Shown: piece by piece, positions 24,162 through 35,300 of the stretch | How the letters are laid out: the number at the start of each line of letters is the position of its first letter | How positions within the stretch are numbered: the stretch's first letter is position 1 | Source: Planktothrix paucivesiculata PCC 9631 | GTDB lineage: Bacteria; Cyanobacteriota; Cyanobacteriia; Cyanobacteriales; Microcoleaceae | DNA: 35,583 nt | Reading direction: 5' to 3' | NCBI RefSeq assembly: GCF_900009265.2 | Contig: NZ_LR735017.1 | Span: 1 to 35,583, forward strand | The notes under the pieces: model-generated | Database searches by the model: none | Told to the model about the DNA's origin: nothing | The model's input: the letters and a program-made list of their open reading frames with translations, nothing else | Position numbers and translations under genes: made by a program

Positions 24162-26801
24162 TTATTTCAACCCATCAATTAACTGGATTTTTGCACTCTC
24201 TAACGCTTCTTTTAACTGCGTTGCATCCCGTCCGCCAGCTTGTGCTAAATTCGGACGTCCGCCGCCTCCACCGCCGCAAATTTTGGCAATACCACCGATA
24301 AATTTACCCGCTTGTAAGCCTTTATTATTAACAGCTTTACTGAACGCCGCCACAAAATTAACCTTACCATCGGTTGTGGCTGAACCCAAGACAACGGCAC
24401 TTTCTCCTAACTTTTGTTGTAGCCTTTCTGCGGCGGTTTTTAATGATTCTGCATCCGCATCATGGAGTTCTGCTACAATTAATTTAAACTCACCAATGGT
24501 TTCAGCCGTGATTAATAATTGTTGGGAATTGGCGATCGCTAATTCGGCTTTAACGCCTTCTAATTGTTTCTGAGTAGTTTTTAACTCCTGTTGTAAATTG
24601 GTAATGCGTTCGGGAAGTTCTTCGGGTTTAGCTTTAAAGCGATCGCCTAATTCCTTAACCACCGTATCCCGTACTTTCAAATACTCTAAAACTGATTGTC
24701 CTGCTACCGCTTCAATGCGTCGAATTCCTGATGCAATACCCGTTTCCGAAATAATCTTAAATAGACCAATTTCGGCGGTATTACTAACATGAATTCCCCC
24801 GCATAATTCCATCGAAACTCCCGAATAATCAACCACCCGCACAATATCAGAATATTTCTCTCCAAACATAGCAGTAGCACCTTTCGCTTTAGCAGCTTCT
24901 ATAGCCATTTCCGCTATCACCGCCGGATGTGCTTCGGTGATCCAACTATTAACTTGATCTTCAATTTGTTGAATTTCTTCAGAGGTTAACCCCTTGGGAG
25001 AATTAAAATCAAATCGTAAACGCTCAAAATCAACTAAAGAACCCGCTTGAGAAATAGAGGAATCTACTATTAATTTTAACGCTGATTGTAACAAATGGGT
25101 TGCGGTATGATTAGCTTGGGCACGACGACGACAGGCGCGATCAATTTGGGCAGTTAATATCATTCCTGGGGTAACTATTCCCCGTTCAATGCGTCCGAAA
25201 TGGATGAAAATATTGGATTCTTTTTTAACATCTTCGATCCGAATAACGGTATCACCATAACTTAAATAACCGCGATCGCCAATTTGTCCCCCAGACTCGG
25301 CATAGAAAGGCGTTTTATTCAAAATCACTTGAATTTCTGTTCCCGCTTCTGCTTCCTCAACAGGTTTTCCATTAACTAAAACCGCTTCAACTTTAGCATC
25401 AGAAGTTAACAAAGTATAGCCTAAAAATTCCGTGGGGTGAATATGTTCTGCTAATTGATCTAAACTTCCTTGAACAGTTAAATCAATGGTTTCATGGGCA
25501 TCTTGAGAACGGCGACGTTGTTCTTCCATAGCCGTTTCAAAGCCTTTAATATCAACGGTTAACCCATTTTCTTCGGCAATTTCTTGGGTTAATTCTAGGG
25601 GGAAACCGTAGGTGTCATATAAGACAAACGCATCCTGGCCAGAAATTTGACCCTTCGCCTTTTCCATAATTTCTGCTAACAGTTTTTCACCCCGTTCTAA
25701 AGTTTCTAAAAACCGGGTTTCTTCCCTCTGTAATTCCCCTTTAATTGCGCTTTCCCGTTGACGCACATTAGGATAAACAGCTTCTGATAATTGCATGGCA
25801 GTTTCAGCTACCAAGGTTGTAAATTCCCCACTAATTCCAATTAACCGACCATGACGAACTACCCGCCGAATTAAGCGCCGAACAATATAACCCCGGCCAA
25901 TATTAGAAGCGGTGACTCCATCGGCAATTAAATGCACAACCGCCCGAATATGATCCCCAATAACTTTGAGGGAAACCTTAGTTTTATCATCGGATTTGTG
26001 ATAGTCTATTTGGGCAATTTCCGCCGCCGTTTTAATAATAGGAAAAATTAGATCGGTTTCGTAATTATTAGGAACTTGCTGTAAAATTTGCGCCATTCTT
26101 TCTAACCCCATACCCGTATCAATATTTTTGTTTTGTAAAGGGGTTAAATTGCCATCTGCATCTCGGTTATATTGCATGAAAACTAAGTTATAAAACTCAA
26201 TAAACCGAGTATCATCTTCTAAATCAATATTTTCCTCGCCACGTTCGGGGTGAAAATCATAATAAATTTCTGAACAGGGGCCACAGGGGCCAGTGGGGCC
26301 AGATTTCCAGAAGTTGTCCGCTTCTCCCATGCGTTTAATGCGTTGGGGAGATACCCCAATTTCGTCGCGCCAGATGGCAAAGGCTTCGTCATCTTCCTCG
26401 AACACACTCACCACTAAACGTTCTGGAGGTAACTCAAAAACTTTTGTAGAAATTTCCCATCCCCAAGCGATCGCTTGTTGTTTAAAATAGTCTCCAAAGC
26501 TGAAATTGCCCAACATTTCAAAAAAAGTGTGATGTCTGGCCGTTCTGCCCACATTTTCAATATCATTAGTACGGATACATTTTTGGGAGGTGGTGGCGCG
26601 GGGAAATTCGGGTTGTCGCTGTCCTAGAAATATCGGTTTAAAGGGTAGCATCCCCGCAATGGTTAACAAAACCGTCGGGTCTTCAGGAACTAGGGAAGCA
26701 CTGGGCAGAATTTTATGCCCTTTTTCGGCATAGAAGTTCAGAAACTTTTGCCGAATTTCGCTGCCTGTGGAATACTGGGGAAAAAAAGTCATAATACTCA
26801 C
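24162..26801 (-). CDS. alaS: Alanine-tRNA ligase
   Basis: Predicted 879 residues, the normal length. It charges tRNA-Ala and edits mischarged Ser/Gly in the cytoplasm. The class II catalytic domain is N-terminal ([21 protein letters not shown]... [12 protein letters not shown]). The editing domain has zinc ligands His565 and His569 (HTATH), Cys667 and His671 (CGGIH). The C-Ala domain ends with the glycine-rich [15 protein letters not shown]. The widest start is GTG 26801; ATG at 26792 ([10 protein letters not shown]) is equally plausible and agrees with other cyanobacterial AlaS N-termini. It is divergent from the DUF3370 gene with only 32 nt between the starts. Confidence 0.98.
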   Translation of the reverse strand: MSIMTFFPQYSTGSEIRQKFLNFYAEKGHKILPSASLVPEDPTVLLTIAGMLPFKPIFLGQRQPEFPRATTSQKCIRTNDIENVGRTARHHTFFEMLGNFSFGDYFKQQAIAWGWEISTKVFELPPERLVVSVFEEDDEAFAIWRDEIGVSPQRIKRMGEADNFWKSGPTGPCGPCSEIYYDFHPERGEENIDLEDDTRFIEFYNLVFMQYNRDADGNLTPLQNKNIDTGMGLERMAQILQQVPNNYETDLIFPIIKTAAEIAQIDYHKSDDKTKVSLKVIGDHIRAVVHLIADGVTASNIGRGYIVRRLIRRVVRHGRLIGISGEFTTLVAETAMQLSEAVYPNVRQRESAIKGELQREETRFLETLERGEKLLAEIMEKAKGQISGQDAFVLYDTYGFPLELTQEIAEENGLTVDIKGFETAMEEQRRRSQDAHETIDLTVQGSLDQLAEHIHPTEFLGYTLLTSDAKVEAVLVNGKPVEEAEAGTEIQVILNKTPFYAESGGQIGDRGYLSYGDTVIRIEDVKKESNIFIHFGRIERGIVTPGMILTAQIDRACRRRAQANHTATHLLQSALKLIVDSSISQAGSLVDFERLRFDFNSPKGLTSEEIQQIEDQVNSWITEAHPAVIAEMAIEAAKAKGATAMFGEKYSDIVRVVDYSGVSMELCGGIHVSNTAEIGLFKIISETGIASGIRRIEAVAGQSVLEYLKVRDTVVKELGDRFKAKPEELPERITNLQQELKTTQKQLEGVKAELAIANSQQLLITAETIGEFKLIVAELHDADAESLKTAAERLQQKLGESAVVLGSATTDGKVNFVAAFSKAVNNKGLQAGKFIGGIAKICGGGGGGRPNLAQAGGRDATQLKEALESAKIQLIDGLK

Positions 26802-26833
26802 GGTAAAAAAATTAGACCAACCTTTCAGAATAA

Positions 26834-28306
26834 ATGAAAGATCAAATATTACATCGGATAATTCCTATTTTAGTTGTTAGTTTGTCTGCGGTGGGGGGTG
26901 CGGTCGGAGGAATTTGTTTTCGGCAAACTGTCATTGTTGAACGGTTTCCTACCCTTCTGCCTCGGTTGCCCTTTGCCAATGCCTTGCCACCCCAAGAAAT
27001 TATTGCCCAAAATGAAGTTCGCCCCTTACCTGGGAAACTGGATGAGGTGTTAATGTTTAATAGCAATAGTCCAGAATGGGTGAAACAGGAAGGAATTTTA
27101 CTTTCAACCTTTCCGGGGGGCTGGCGGGGTGATCCCGAAGCTCATTTGGAATATCGTTTAACTGGAGAATTTGAGGTATTTACCCATCATTTTACCCACA
27201 CTCCACCGGATTTAAAAACCTTGTATTTGGGGTTAATCGTTCATAATCCTGATTCTGAACCTGTCACCGTGGAAGTGTTATCCGGGGCGAGTTATTTATT
27301 GGAGCCAGATGCTCCCTTTAAAGAGAAACCAGCCATGAGTGATAATTCCAAGGGTGAGATTTATTCCGGGCCAGGAATTCGGGCGGTGGATGAGGTGTTA
27401 AGGGGAAAACGGCAATCGGAATTTCCGAAAACCCTGGAAATTGGCCCTGGGGAAAGTCAAATGTTAATGAGTTTACCGATTCCGGTTAAGGGGTTAGAGC
27501 GTCCGGTGAATGGACGTTCTAGCTTGATGCGGTTAAAAGTCCGAGGCAAAACCGATGATTCTGCTCTGGCTTCTATTTACTTAGCGAGTTTAGCCCAATT
27601 TGCGAAGATAGAACCTGATGGTAAGGAGCGATCGCCAACTTTAGAAGAATGGCAACAGTTACTTGATGAAGGTAGTCTAGCACAACCTCGCGATAAAATG
27701 CCAACCCCTCCAGAACAAACGGCTGGTCAGTTAATTTATAGTCGGGTGGCGGGGATTCAGCAAGGGGCAAAATGGGAAGCAGATTTAGTGGATGAGGGCA
27801 AAGATTTTCTCACTATTCCTAATCAGGGAAAGGGGATTTCTTTTCCGATTAGTACCGTCCGGGCGGGAACATTAGGCACAAAACAAGTGCAGGCGGCGCC
27901 GTTAATTGTTCGTTATCCTGATACCGCATATCAATCCCATGGCAATTATGGTGTACATTATGATTTACAGATTCCCTTATTCAATGCAACTGATGAAACT
28001 CAAACGGTAACAGTAACTTTAGAAACGCCTTTTAAGGAAGAAAAGTTATCAAAAAATGGATTAATTTTTCAACAACCTCCCTTAAATTTTCCGTTTTTTC
28101 GGGGTACGGTTAGATTAAGATATGAAGATGAACAGGGAAAAACCGTAACTAAATATTTGCATTTATGGCATCGTCGGGGGCAAATTGTTGATCCTTTAAT
28201 TAAACTCAAATTAAACCCAAAATCCTCCCGGTTTGTTAGAGTTGATTTTCGTTATCCTCCCGATGCCACACCCCCCCAAGTTGTGACCATCAAAACTTTA
28301 AATTAA
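26834..28306 (+). CDS. DUF3370 family exported protein
   Basis: Predicted 490 residues. The N-terminal hydrophobic segment (about 8-28, [18 protein letters not shown]) is a signal peptide or anchor. The [30 protein letters not shown] region, quoted here only as its start PPQEII and end NSNSPE, is typical of the cyanobacterial DUF3370 family. The body is beta-rich, with [17 protein letters not shown] and HRRGQIVDP. Function is unknown; an envelope location is inferred. The start is tightly opposed to alaS, so its promoter must overlap the alaS 5' end. CATAAT at 26790-26795 is a possible -10 box. A short hairpin with T-tract follows the stop. Confidence 0.82.
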   Translation: MKDQILHRIIPILVVSLSAVGGAVGGICFRQTVIVERFPTLLPRLPFANALPPQEIIAQNEVRPLPGKLDEVLMFNSNSPEWVKQEGILLSTFPGGWRGDPEAHLEYRLTGEFEVFTHHFTHTPPDLKTLYLGLIVHNPDSEPVTVEVLSGASYLLEPDAPFKEKPAMSDNSKGEIYSGPGIRAVDEVLRGKRQSEFPKTLEIGPGESQMLMSLPIPVKGLERPVNGRSSLMRLKVRGKTDDSALASIYLASLAQFAKIEPDGKERSPTLEEWQQLLDEGSLAQPRDKMPTPPEQTAGQLIYSRVAGIQQGAKWEADLVDEGKDFLTIPNQGKGISFPISTVRAGTLGTKQVQAAPLIVRYPDTAYQSHGNYGVHYDLQIPLFNATDETQTVTVTLETPFKEEKLSKNGLIFQQPPLNFPFFRGTVRLRYEDEQGKTVTKYLHLWHRRGQIVDPLIKLKLNPKSSRFVRVDFRYPPDATPPQVVTIKTLN

Positions 28307-28321
28307 CTTGGGTTTGTTGTT

Positions 28322-28339
28322 GGGCTTCAGCCCTCTTTT
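28322..28339 (+). terminator. Short hairpin terminator of DUF3370 gene
   Basis: GGGC (28322-28325) and GCCC (28330-28333) enclose a TTCA loop, followed by TCTTTTC. It lies 15 nt after the DUF3370 stop codon. The stem is only 4 bp, so efficiency is uncertain. Confidence 0.4.
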
Positions 28340-28374
28340 CTTGGGGTTTTGTCGGAAGTCCTATTCCTATTTTA

Positions 28375-28989
28375 TTAAATAACTCCAGCTTGAAATATTT
28401 GTTCAGCCGTTAAACTTAACTCTGGAAAAACGCCGGATTGAATACACTCATTTTCTCGAAATTGAGTAACTTGGTATTCTCCATCGACTAAAAAGTAAAC
28501 AGAAATAGTCGGTTTTTTGGGATTACCAATCAATTTACGAGCACCGAGGGCCAGATAATCTACAATCCAATATTCAACAATTCCAATATCTTCGTATTCC
28601 CCATATTTTTTATAATAATCATCCCGCCAATTAGTGCTAACGACTTCAATCACTAAGGGAATAGACTTACCCAAACTTACAGTAGATTCTTTCTTCCAAA
28701 AAGGTTCATTCACCAAATTAGAACGATCTAATAATAAGATATCGGGCGAATAAGCCGACTCACTCGAAGCTGATTTAACCAGTGCCGTTTTCGGAATAGA
28801 ATAAGAAAGATGGAGACGTACATATTCTAAAGTCAATTTTTCAGCTAAAAAACCCACAATATCTTCATATTCTCCCGTCGGTTGTGGCATTTCAATAATT
28901 GCGCCGACCTGGAGTTCATAGCGTTTGTTGTCCGGTTTCCACTGGATAAATTCAGAAAAATTTGTTGGTTTTGGTAAGGATTGAACCAT
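28375..28989 (-). CDS. Uma2 family (DUF820) PD-(D/E)XK nuclease-like protein
   Basis: Predicted 204 residues, typical for Uma2, a family greatly expanded in cyanobacteria. The restriction-endonuclease-like core is visible: Asp83 in SPDILLLD, Glu115 in PLVIEVVS (the E-x-K lysine position is Val, as is common in this family), a conserved Tyr/Lys helix (YYKKYGEYEDIGI), and EYWIVD at 139-144. The biological role is not established; many members are thought to come from or accompany mobile DNA. It is convergent with the DUF3370 gene and appears to be single. Start MVQSLPKPTNFSEF is usual. Confidence 0.9.
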   Translation of the reverse strand: MVQSLPKPTNFSEFIQWKPDNKRYELQVGAIIEMPQPTGEYEDIVGFLAEKLTLEYVRLHLSYSIPKTALVKSASSESAYSPDILLLDRSNLVNEPFWKKESTVSLGKSIPLVIEVVSTNWRDDYYKKYGEYEDIGIVEYWIVDYLALGARKLIGNPKKPTISVYFLVDGEYQVTQFRENECIQSGVFPELSLTAEQIFQAGVI

Positions 28990-29109
28990 AATTTATATCA
29001 ATTGTAAGAAATCTGAGTTAGTAGTGATTTTAAAAAATAATAAGCATCTATATTCTAGCAAAAAATCGACCAGGTTAAAAAGGGGTAAGGTGGGAGCGTC
29101 CTTGCTGCC

Positions 29110-29138
29110 TTGCCGTGATAGGTTAAAATAGGTAATAT
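29110..29138 (+). promoter_or_regulatory. Sigma70-type promoter, first paralogue
   Basis: TTGCCG (29110-29115), a 17-nt spacer and TAATAT (29133-29138) match a housekeeping promoter. The same arrangement is preserved in the duplicated copy at 30014-30042. The 5' UTR would be about 55 nt, ending in GAGG before ATG 29199. Confidence 0.55.
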
Positions 29139-29198
29139 TAAAATAAGTGTTAGCTGATGCCTGCACTCCGCTTACACACCCTAGAATTGAGGTGAATT

Positions 29199-29867
29199 AT
29201 GGAATCTGTTATTAAACTTTCGGCCCTGAATACCAGTGTAATCGAAATTCGCTTAATTGAAGGTCGGGATGAGGCGTATATTCTGGCGAATGAAGATTAT
29301 TTTTCCTTAGTGACGGGGAAAAAAACTAATATTTCTTCTGGCTTACAAGAAGGGGTTAATTTATTAAACTTGATGATTAAGACCTATCCGCTTATAGAAC
29401 GAATTCGCAGAGGGTTATTTAATCAAGATTGGTGTGGACGTTTTGAACTTTATATTGATGGAAAATTACGGGGAACCTATAATCAAAATGGCGGTGTGTT
29501 TCTGGGTTCTCGTGAATATACCGTTGCTAAAATTGAACTCAATATTGAAATTGATGAGCCCACCCCAACTCCTCAGCCCACCCCAACTCCTGATCTCCCC
29601 AAACAACTTTTAAGTATTATAAACAGCTTACAAAAAATTCCGGGTATGACTCCTACCCATTTCCAAGATTTAAAATATTCAACCCCCTACATTATATTAG
29701 AGAATAATATAAAAATCAATGTTTGGAAAAACTTAGCAGAAGTTGATCATGTGTTTTTGATTGACTCGGCGGAAAAATGTTGTTTTGCGGGTTATGTGGG
29801 ATGGGTTCATCGTAAAAAATTCTATCAAACGTTACAGCAAATTCGGAATGATTTTTCTGGGGTTTAA
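29199..29867 (+). CDS. Unrecognised two-domain protein, paralogue 1
   Basis: Predicted 222 residues. I do not recognise the family. Domain 1 (about 1-120) is beta-rich and contains IEIRLIEGRDEAYI and QDWCGRFELYIDGKLRGTYN. Domain 2 (about 138-222) includes HFQDLKYSTPYIILENN and ends HRKKFYQTLQQIRNDF. The linker here is Pro-Thr rich (PTPTPQPTPTPD). There is no signal peptide or membrane helix, so it is probably cytoplasmic. The paralogue at 30103 is nearly identical apart from the linker and a few positions. GAGG precedes the ATG by 6 nt. Its own promoter is likely; there is no other operon partner. Confidence 0.82.
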   Translation: MESVIKLSALNTSVIEIRLIEGRDEAYILANEDYFSLVTGKKTNISSGLQEGVNLLNLMIKTYPLIERIRRGLFNQDWCGRFELYIDGKLRGTYNQNGGVFLGSREYTVAKIELNIEIDEPTPTPQPTPTPDLPKQLLSIINSLQKIPGMTPTHFQDLKYSTPYIILENNIKINVWKNLAEVDHVFLIDSAEKCCFAGYVGWVHRKKFYQTLQQIRNDFSGV

Positions 29868-30013
29868 AGAGCGATCGCCTTTAATCTCATCTAATCCGAG
29901 AACCAATCTCAACCCAAAGTTGGAATTTTCAAACAAAACATTACAATACTTAAGCTGAAGACTTACCTTTTCCTGATAATTTCTTTCAGGGCGTGACCTC
30001 CGTTTTCTCTCCC

Positions 30014-30042
30014 TTGCCGTGATAGGTTAAAATAGGTAATAT
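30014..30042 (+). promoter_or_regulatory. Sigma70-type promoter, second paralogue
   Basis: TTGCCG (30014-30019), 17-nt spacer, TAATAT (30037-30042). Sequence is identical to the first copy in both boxes. Each paralogue therefore seems to be transcribed from its own promoter. Confidence 0.55.
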
Positions 30043-30102
30043 TATAATAAGTGTTAGCTAATGCCTGCACTGCGCTTACACACCCTAGAATTGAGGTAAA
30101 TT

Positions 30103-30783
30103 ATGGAATCTGTTATTAAACTTTCGGCCCTGAATCCCCGTTCAATCGAAATTCGCTTAATTGAAGGTCGGGATGAGGCGTGTATTTGGGTGAATGAAGA
30201 TTATTTTTCCTTAGTGACGGGGCAAAAACTTAATATTTCTTCTACTTCTAGCTTACAAGAAGGGGTTAATTTATTAAACTTGATGATTAAGACCTATCCG
30301 CTTAAAGAACGAATTATCAGAGGGTTATTTGGTCAAGATTGGTGTGGACGTTTTGAACTTTATATTGATGGAAAGTTACGAGGAACCTATAATCAAAATG
30401 GCGGTGAGCTTATGGGTTCTGGTAAATATACCGTGGCTAAAATTGAACTCAATATTGAAATCAAAAAACCTGATCTTGATGATGATGACATCAAAAAACC
30501 TGATGATGACATCAAAAAACAACTGTCAAGTATTATAAACAGATTACAAAAAATTCGGGGTATGAATCCTACCCATTTCCAAAATGTAGGATATTCAACC
30601 CCCTACATTATATTAGAGAATAATATAAAAATCAATGTTTGGAAAAACTTAGTAGAAGTTGATCATGTGTTTTTGATTGACCCGGAGGGAAATTGTGTTT
30701 TTGCGGGTTATGTGGCATGGGTTCGTCGTAAAAAATTCTATCGAGCTTTACAGCAAATTCGGAATGATTTCCCTAATATTTAA
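30103..30783 (+). CDS. Unrecognised two-domain protein, paralogue 2
   Basis: Predicted 226 residues, paralogue of 29199-29867 with the same two domains. The linker differs completely: an acidic/basic repeat (IKKPDLDDDDIKKPDDDIKK) instead of Pro-Thr. Other changes are scattered, for example EGNCVFAGYVAWVRRKK against EKCCFAGYVGWVHRKK. Both copies are intact, which suggests both are in use. The gene converges on the YVTN gene with only 18 nt between stop codons. Function unknown. Confidence 0.82.
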   Translation: MESVIKLSALNPRSIEIRLIEGRDEACIWVNEDYFSLVTGQKLNISSTSSLQEGVNLLNLMIKTYPLKERIIRGLFGQDWCGRFELYIDGKLRGTYNQNGGELMGSGKYTVAKIELNIEIKKPDLDDDDIKKPDDDIKKQLSSIINRLQKIRGMNPTHFQNVGYSTPYIILENNIKINVWKNLVEVDHVFLIDPEGNCVFAGYVAWVRRKKFYRALQQIRNDFPNI

Positions 30784-30801
30784 TTAGCGATCGCTTAACA
30801 T

Positions 30802-32121
30802 CTATTCATCCTGTAAAACTATCAAACTTCCTGTATAACACGCCACCCAAACCTGATTTGTTTCGGGATCAAAGGTAATCCCAATCGGGTTTAAATCCAC
30901 CGTAATATTTTCAATAATTTCCATGGTTTCGGTGCGAACTTTACTCACCGTATGGGAATAATAGTTGACTACATATAAATATTGATTATCTCCCGATAAA
31001 ACCATACTGCGAGGCGCACTTCCGGTAAATATTTTGGTAATAATTTCTCCTGTTTTTGTATCAATTTTTGCCACATGATCATCTCCGTTAAGTGTCACAT
31101 ACAAATATTTTCCCGAAGTATCTAATACTAAATGACGCGGATATAATCCCACATTATCCATCCAATTAACCGTATAATCTTCTAAATTAACTACCGCAAT
31201 ATCGGAAGTTCCCATCACCGCAATATAAGCTATTTTTGAATTAGGATCAATTGCAATTCCCCGGGGAAATTGACCTAACGGAATCCGTTTAATTTCCCGG
31301 TTAGATTGGCTATCAATAATACTTAAATCTCCCGAACACCAATTACTAACTAAAACCCAACGATTATTAGGAGAAACCGCTACAAATTTAGGTACAGAAC
31401 CCACTTTAATTAGATTTGTAATATCTAAAGTTTGGGTATTAATTTTATAGATAAAACTGGAATCAAATTGATCAGAAGGTTCACAGGTATCATAACCAGG
31501 GTTCGTAAATTCTGAACCAAACATTTCATAATTGCTGACATAGGCGGTGTTTCCATCGGAAGAAAAAGCCACTTCCACCGGAGAACCTTTATATTGAGGA
31601 TCTTTAAATTGGGGATAACCATAATCCTTTAATTTAACTTTATCCTGAATTTTTTTAATTAAATTAAACTGACGATCATAAACATTAATAGTATGTTCAT
31701 ACATCATATTTTGGACAAAAAACAACCCCTTTCCTGAATAAACAACGGATTTGGGTGTTAAATCTCCTTTAATTCTTTTCTGAAGTTTTAATTTTGAATT
31801 TAAACTTTCATCTGTTGGCTTTAAAGTTTCAACTTGATGGTCGGGATAAAAGGTTTTATTTAATTGTGGATTTGTGTTTTTATTTATATTATGATTAATT
31901 TTAACAGCTTGATTATTTTGTGTTGAACTCGCTTGACTAAAGGTAACTAGAGATAGAACTAACAACAGTAAGGAACCTGTTATAAAACCCAATGTATGCT
32001 TTTTATTCCAACTTTTTTGAGGAAATTTGGAATCTAAAATCTGTTCCTGAACAGAGGTTTTTTCCGCCTTAATCGGTTGTTGCTGAACAGTATCCTGTTC
32101 TGATTCAAGTCCTTTACTCAT
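30802..32121 (-). CDS. Membrane-anchored YVTN beta-propeller protein
   Basis: Predicted 439 residues. A charged N-terminal tail (1-43) is followed by one membrane helix (about 44-65, FITGSLLLLVLSLVTF), then an extracytoplasmic seven-bladed-type propeller (about 105-437). Blades carry the YVTN-like pattern: AYVSNYEM, AYIAVMGTSDIAVVN, YLYVTLNGDDHVAKID, YLYVVNYYSHTVSKV. A Cys pair in the blades (DTCEPS and NWCSGD) could form a disulphide. Such proteins often act as surface or adhesion scaffolds or as dehydrogenase-like propellers; the specific role is unknown. The start is supported by GAGGAAAG directly upstream. Confidence 0.88.
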   Translation of the reverse strand: MSKGLESEQDTVQQQPIKAEKTSVQEQILDSKFPQKSWNKKHTLGFITGSLLLLVLSLVTFSQASSTQNNQAVKINHNINKNTNPQLNKTFYPDHQVETLKPTDESLNSKLKLQKRIKGDLTPKSVVYSGKGLFFVQNMMYEHTINVYDRQFNLIKKIQDKVKLKDYGYPQFKDPQYKGSPVEVAFSSDGNTAYVSNYEMFGSEFTNPGYDTCEPSDQFDSSFIYKINTQTLDITNLIKVGSVPKFVAVSPNNRWVLVSNWCSGDLSIIDSQSNREIKRIPLGQFPRGIAIDPNSKIAYIAVMGTSDIAVVNLEDYTVNWMDNVGLYPRHLVLDTSGKYLYVTLNGDDHVAKIDTKTGEIITKIFTGSAPRSMVLSGDNQYLYVVNYYSHTVSKVRTETMEIIENITVDLNPIGITFDPETNQVWVACYTGSLIVLQDE

Positions 32122-32309
32122 CTTTCCTCACACCTAATGATCTGAATTTGATTAGGGAATTTCCCCCTCACCCGGTTTCGTCGGGTTAGTTGAATAGTTT
32201 AACATTTCTTGACAATTTAGGCGAAGGCTAAAATTCAAAAGTTTAGGATAATCAATAGAATATTATCCTAAACAATCACTTGCGTACTCTGCTTTATGGT
32301 TTTAATCGT

Positions 32310-35300
32310 TTAAATAAAATCACCACTATCCAAATTAGTAGCTGTAATTTTTTGTAAAATTGCTAGATAGTTTCCATTAGAATTAAGTTGAATAATTGTA
32401 TCCTGACTCCATTGATTTTGTCCTTGAGTAATCTTTAATTGTTCAAAGGTTAAACCTAGAGGTAATTCAATTTTATCTTCTGTTAGTTTAAAATCCGTAA
32501 TTATATCCACTTGATTCAGAAGTTTTATTTCCAAATTATTACCAATTACAAACGCATCATTTCCGATATATCCGGTTAAGGTATCGGCGTCTTCGCCTCC
32601 ATCTAAGCGATCATTTCCGAAGTCTCCAAATAGTTTATCATTTCCTTCTTTTCCATATAAACGATCATTTCCGTCTCCTCCAAATAGAATATCATCTCCT
32701 ATTCCTCCATCAATAAAATCCGTTCTATTTCCCCCAATAAGTACATCATTTCCGGCTTCTCCCATCAGACCATCAGCACCTTTTTGACCTAAAATTAGAT
32801 CATTTCCCCCCTGACCCATTAACTCATCATTTCCGTCTCGTCCATAGATAACATCATCAATTTCTGATCCTTGAATTTGATTATCGTGATCAGTTAAACC
32901 GATAATATTGTCTGCATATAAATTGAGTTCTTCGCCTATATTATCGTTGTCTTCTATATTAAATATTATCTGTTTTTCTAAGGCGTTATATCGACTATCT
33001 TCACTCTTAGCAATATGATTAATAGATAGGGTTTGTTCGCCTTCTATTGCTTGATCTTCGATCCCTTCTACGGTAATAATTTGGGGAATATTCCAATTAT
33101 TGGGAGTAAAGGTAATAGTTTGCTGATTGGCTTTTACTTGTTCATCATAATTGATCGCGATCGCAACATCAGCCGTCGGTTCACTTTCTAAGACTACTTT
33201 ATAGATATCAAACCCAAATCCCTCCCAAACTTCTGTGGTGTTGACGGGTTGAATTAAACGGATATTAGCTGTTCCAGGGGGTAAGGGTTTGTCATTTTCA
33301 GTAATATTAACGGTCAGAAAAGAAGTTTCTACTTGATCAATAAAAATGGGAGTTTTGCTATTATAATTATTATCAGAACTACTGATAGAATGTACTAGAG
33401 TGCTAGTATGAATTTCATCCTCAACTATGCTATCATCAATAGCACTAATATTCACTAATTGGGGAAGATTCCAATTGTCCGGGGTAAAGGTTAATGTAAT
33501 CGGGCTATCTTGTCCATTTCCTAAGTCAGTTTGACTATCAGATTTAATCGTGAGGGTAACATTTGCTGTCGGTTGACTGGTTAGAATGACTTCATAAAAA
33601 TCGGTGATTCCCGCTTCACTTACGTCCGTACTTTCTTGACTTTGATTGATTAGAACGGAGGCGGTATCATTATCATTAATGGTGGTGGTAACATCGGGGA
33701 GTGTCACCTGAAGGTATTGGGGATCGGTGGTATTGACGGTATGGCGAATTGTGATCGTTTGGGAAGATTCTGCGATCGCATCATCAACGGTTTTCACTTC
33801 AATTGTTTGGGGTTGATTCCAATTATTTTGGTCAAAAGTTAGGGATGAAATGGGTTGTAATTGGTTTTCTGTTTCAAAATTAATAATCACAGGATTATTA
33901 GGTTTCGCGCTTAAACCTATTTGATAGGTCGCATTTTCTTCGCCTTCTGTTAAAGTCAGATTAGTAGGATTAATCGAAATTTCTGCGAGAGAATCATTGT
34001 CCTCAATTTCCACAAAAACCGAATTGATTGTTAATCCGTTATAATTAGTTTCAGGACTGGTGATTTGATGAGTAATAGTTGTATCGCGATCGCCTTGTAA
34101 TTCTTGATCATCTACCACCTCTACCAGCACTGTTTGAGCAATATTCCAATTATCTTTATCAAAAACAATATCTGGAATCGGTTCGATTTGTTCATCAGTA
34201 TTAAAACTAATTGTAATCGGTTCTATCGGTTCGGTTGTTAAAATGATAGAATAATTATTATTACCTCCTTCTACAATTTTTAAAATATTTGGATCAATTA
34301 AAATATTAGCTGTATCATCATCAACATTAGTAATAGCAATATTTTGGTCTGCTAACTCAGCATATTGACTATCCCTACTTTCAGCTACACTAGCAATAAT
34401 AGAATAACTAATATCTCCATCTTGAATATCATCATCGACTCCGGTAACGGTAACGAGTTGAGAGGTACTCCAGTTAGTAGAATTAAAGGTAATATTGTTA
34501 GTTGATAATGTTCCTTCAGTGGTGTCATTATTAGTTAGACTAATTAGAACATCTGATGTGGGTTGGGAATTTAAACCGATGTTGAAAGTAGCAGTTTCTA
34601 GGGTTTCTGATGTGAGGGTGTCTAAAAGGTTAATATTAATTCCGATGGTATCGTCATCTTGATTAATAAAACTTAGGGTTTCAGGAGGTAAACTACTATA
34701 TTGGCTGTTACTATTTTTAGCTACACTAGCAATAATAGAATAAGAGATATCTCCATCTTGAATATCATCATCGACTCCGGTAACGGTAACAAGTTGAGAG
34801 GTACTCCAGTTAGTGGAATTAAAGGTAATATTGTTAGTTGATAATGTTCCTTCAGTGGTGTCATTATTAGTTAGACTAATTAGAACATCTGATGTGGGTT
34901 GGGAATTTAAAGCGATGTTGAAAGTAGCGGTTTCTAGGGTTTCTGAGGTGAGGGTGTCTAAAAGGTTAATATTAATCCCGATGGTATCGTCATCTTGATT
35001 AATAAAACTTAGGGTTTCAGGAGGTAAACTACTATATTGGCTGTTACTATTTTCAGCTACACTAGCAATAATAGAATAAGAGATATCTCCATCTTGAATA
35101 TCATCATCGACTCCGGTAACGGTAACAAGTTGAGAGGTACTCCAGTTAGTGGAATTAAAGGTAATATTGTTAGTTGATAATGTTCCTTCAGTGGTGTCAT
35201 TATTAGTTAGACTAATTAGAACATCTGATGTGGGTTGGGAATTTAAACCGATGTTGAAAGTAGCAGTTTCTAGGGTTTCTGATGTGAGGGTGTCTAAAAG

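Larger units (their letters stand above)
29108..29867. repeat. Tandem gene duplication, unit 1
   Basis: Promoter, leader and gene are repeated at 30012-30783, offset 904 nt at the left end. Identity is very high in the leader and coding ends and breaks down in the linker-coding segment (around 29555-29600). Homology starts at CCTTGCCGTGATAGG and stops near the stop codon. Confidence 0.9.
30012..30783. repeat. Tandem gene duplication, unit 2
   Basis: Second unit of the duplication; see 29108-29867. Relative to unit 1 it gains codons after ISS (TS) and has a replaced linker built on GATGATGACATCAAAAAACC-type repeats. The segment 29868-30011 between the units is unique and carries a HIP1 site but no gene. 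Confidence 0.9.

Noticed and set aside
29555-29600. Pro-Thr linker as a signal for secretion of paralogue 1
   Set aside because: No signal peptide or RTX tail; the paralogue has a different linker at the same place.
34130-34132. GTG 34130 as a translation start
   Set aside because: The frame continues upstream through the same repeat domains to the window edge.
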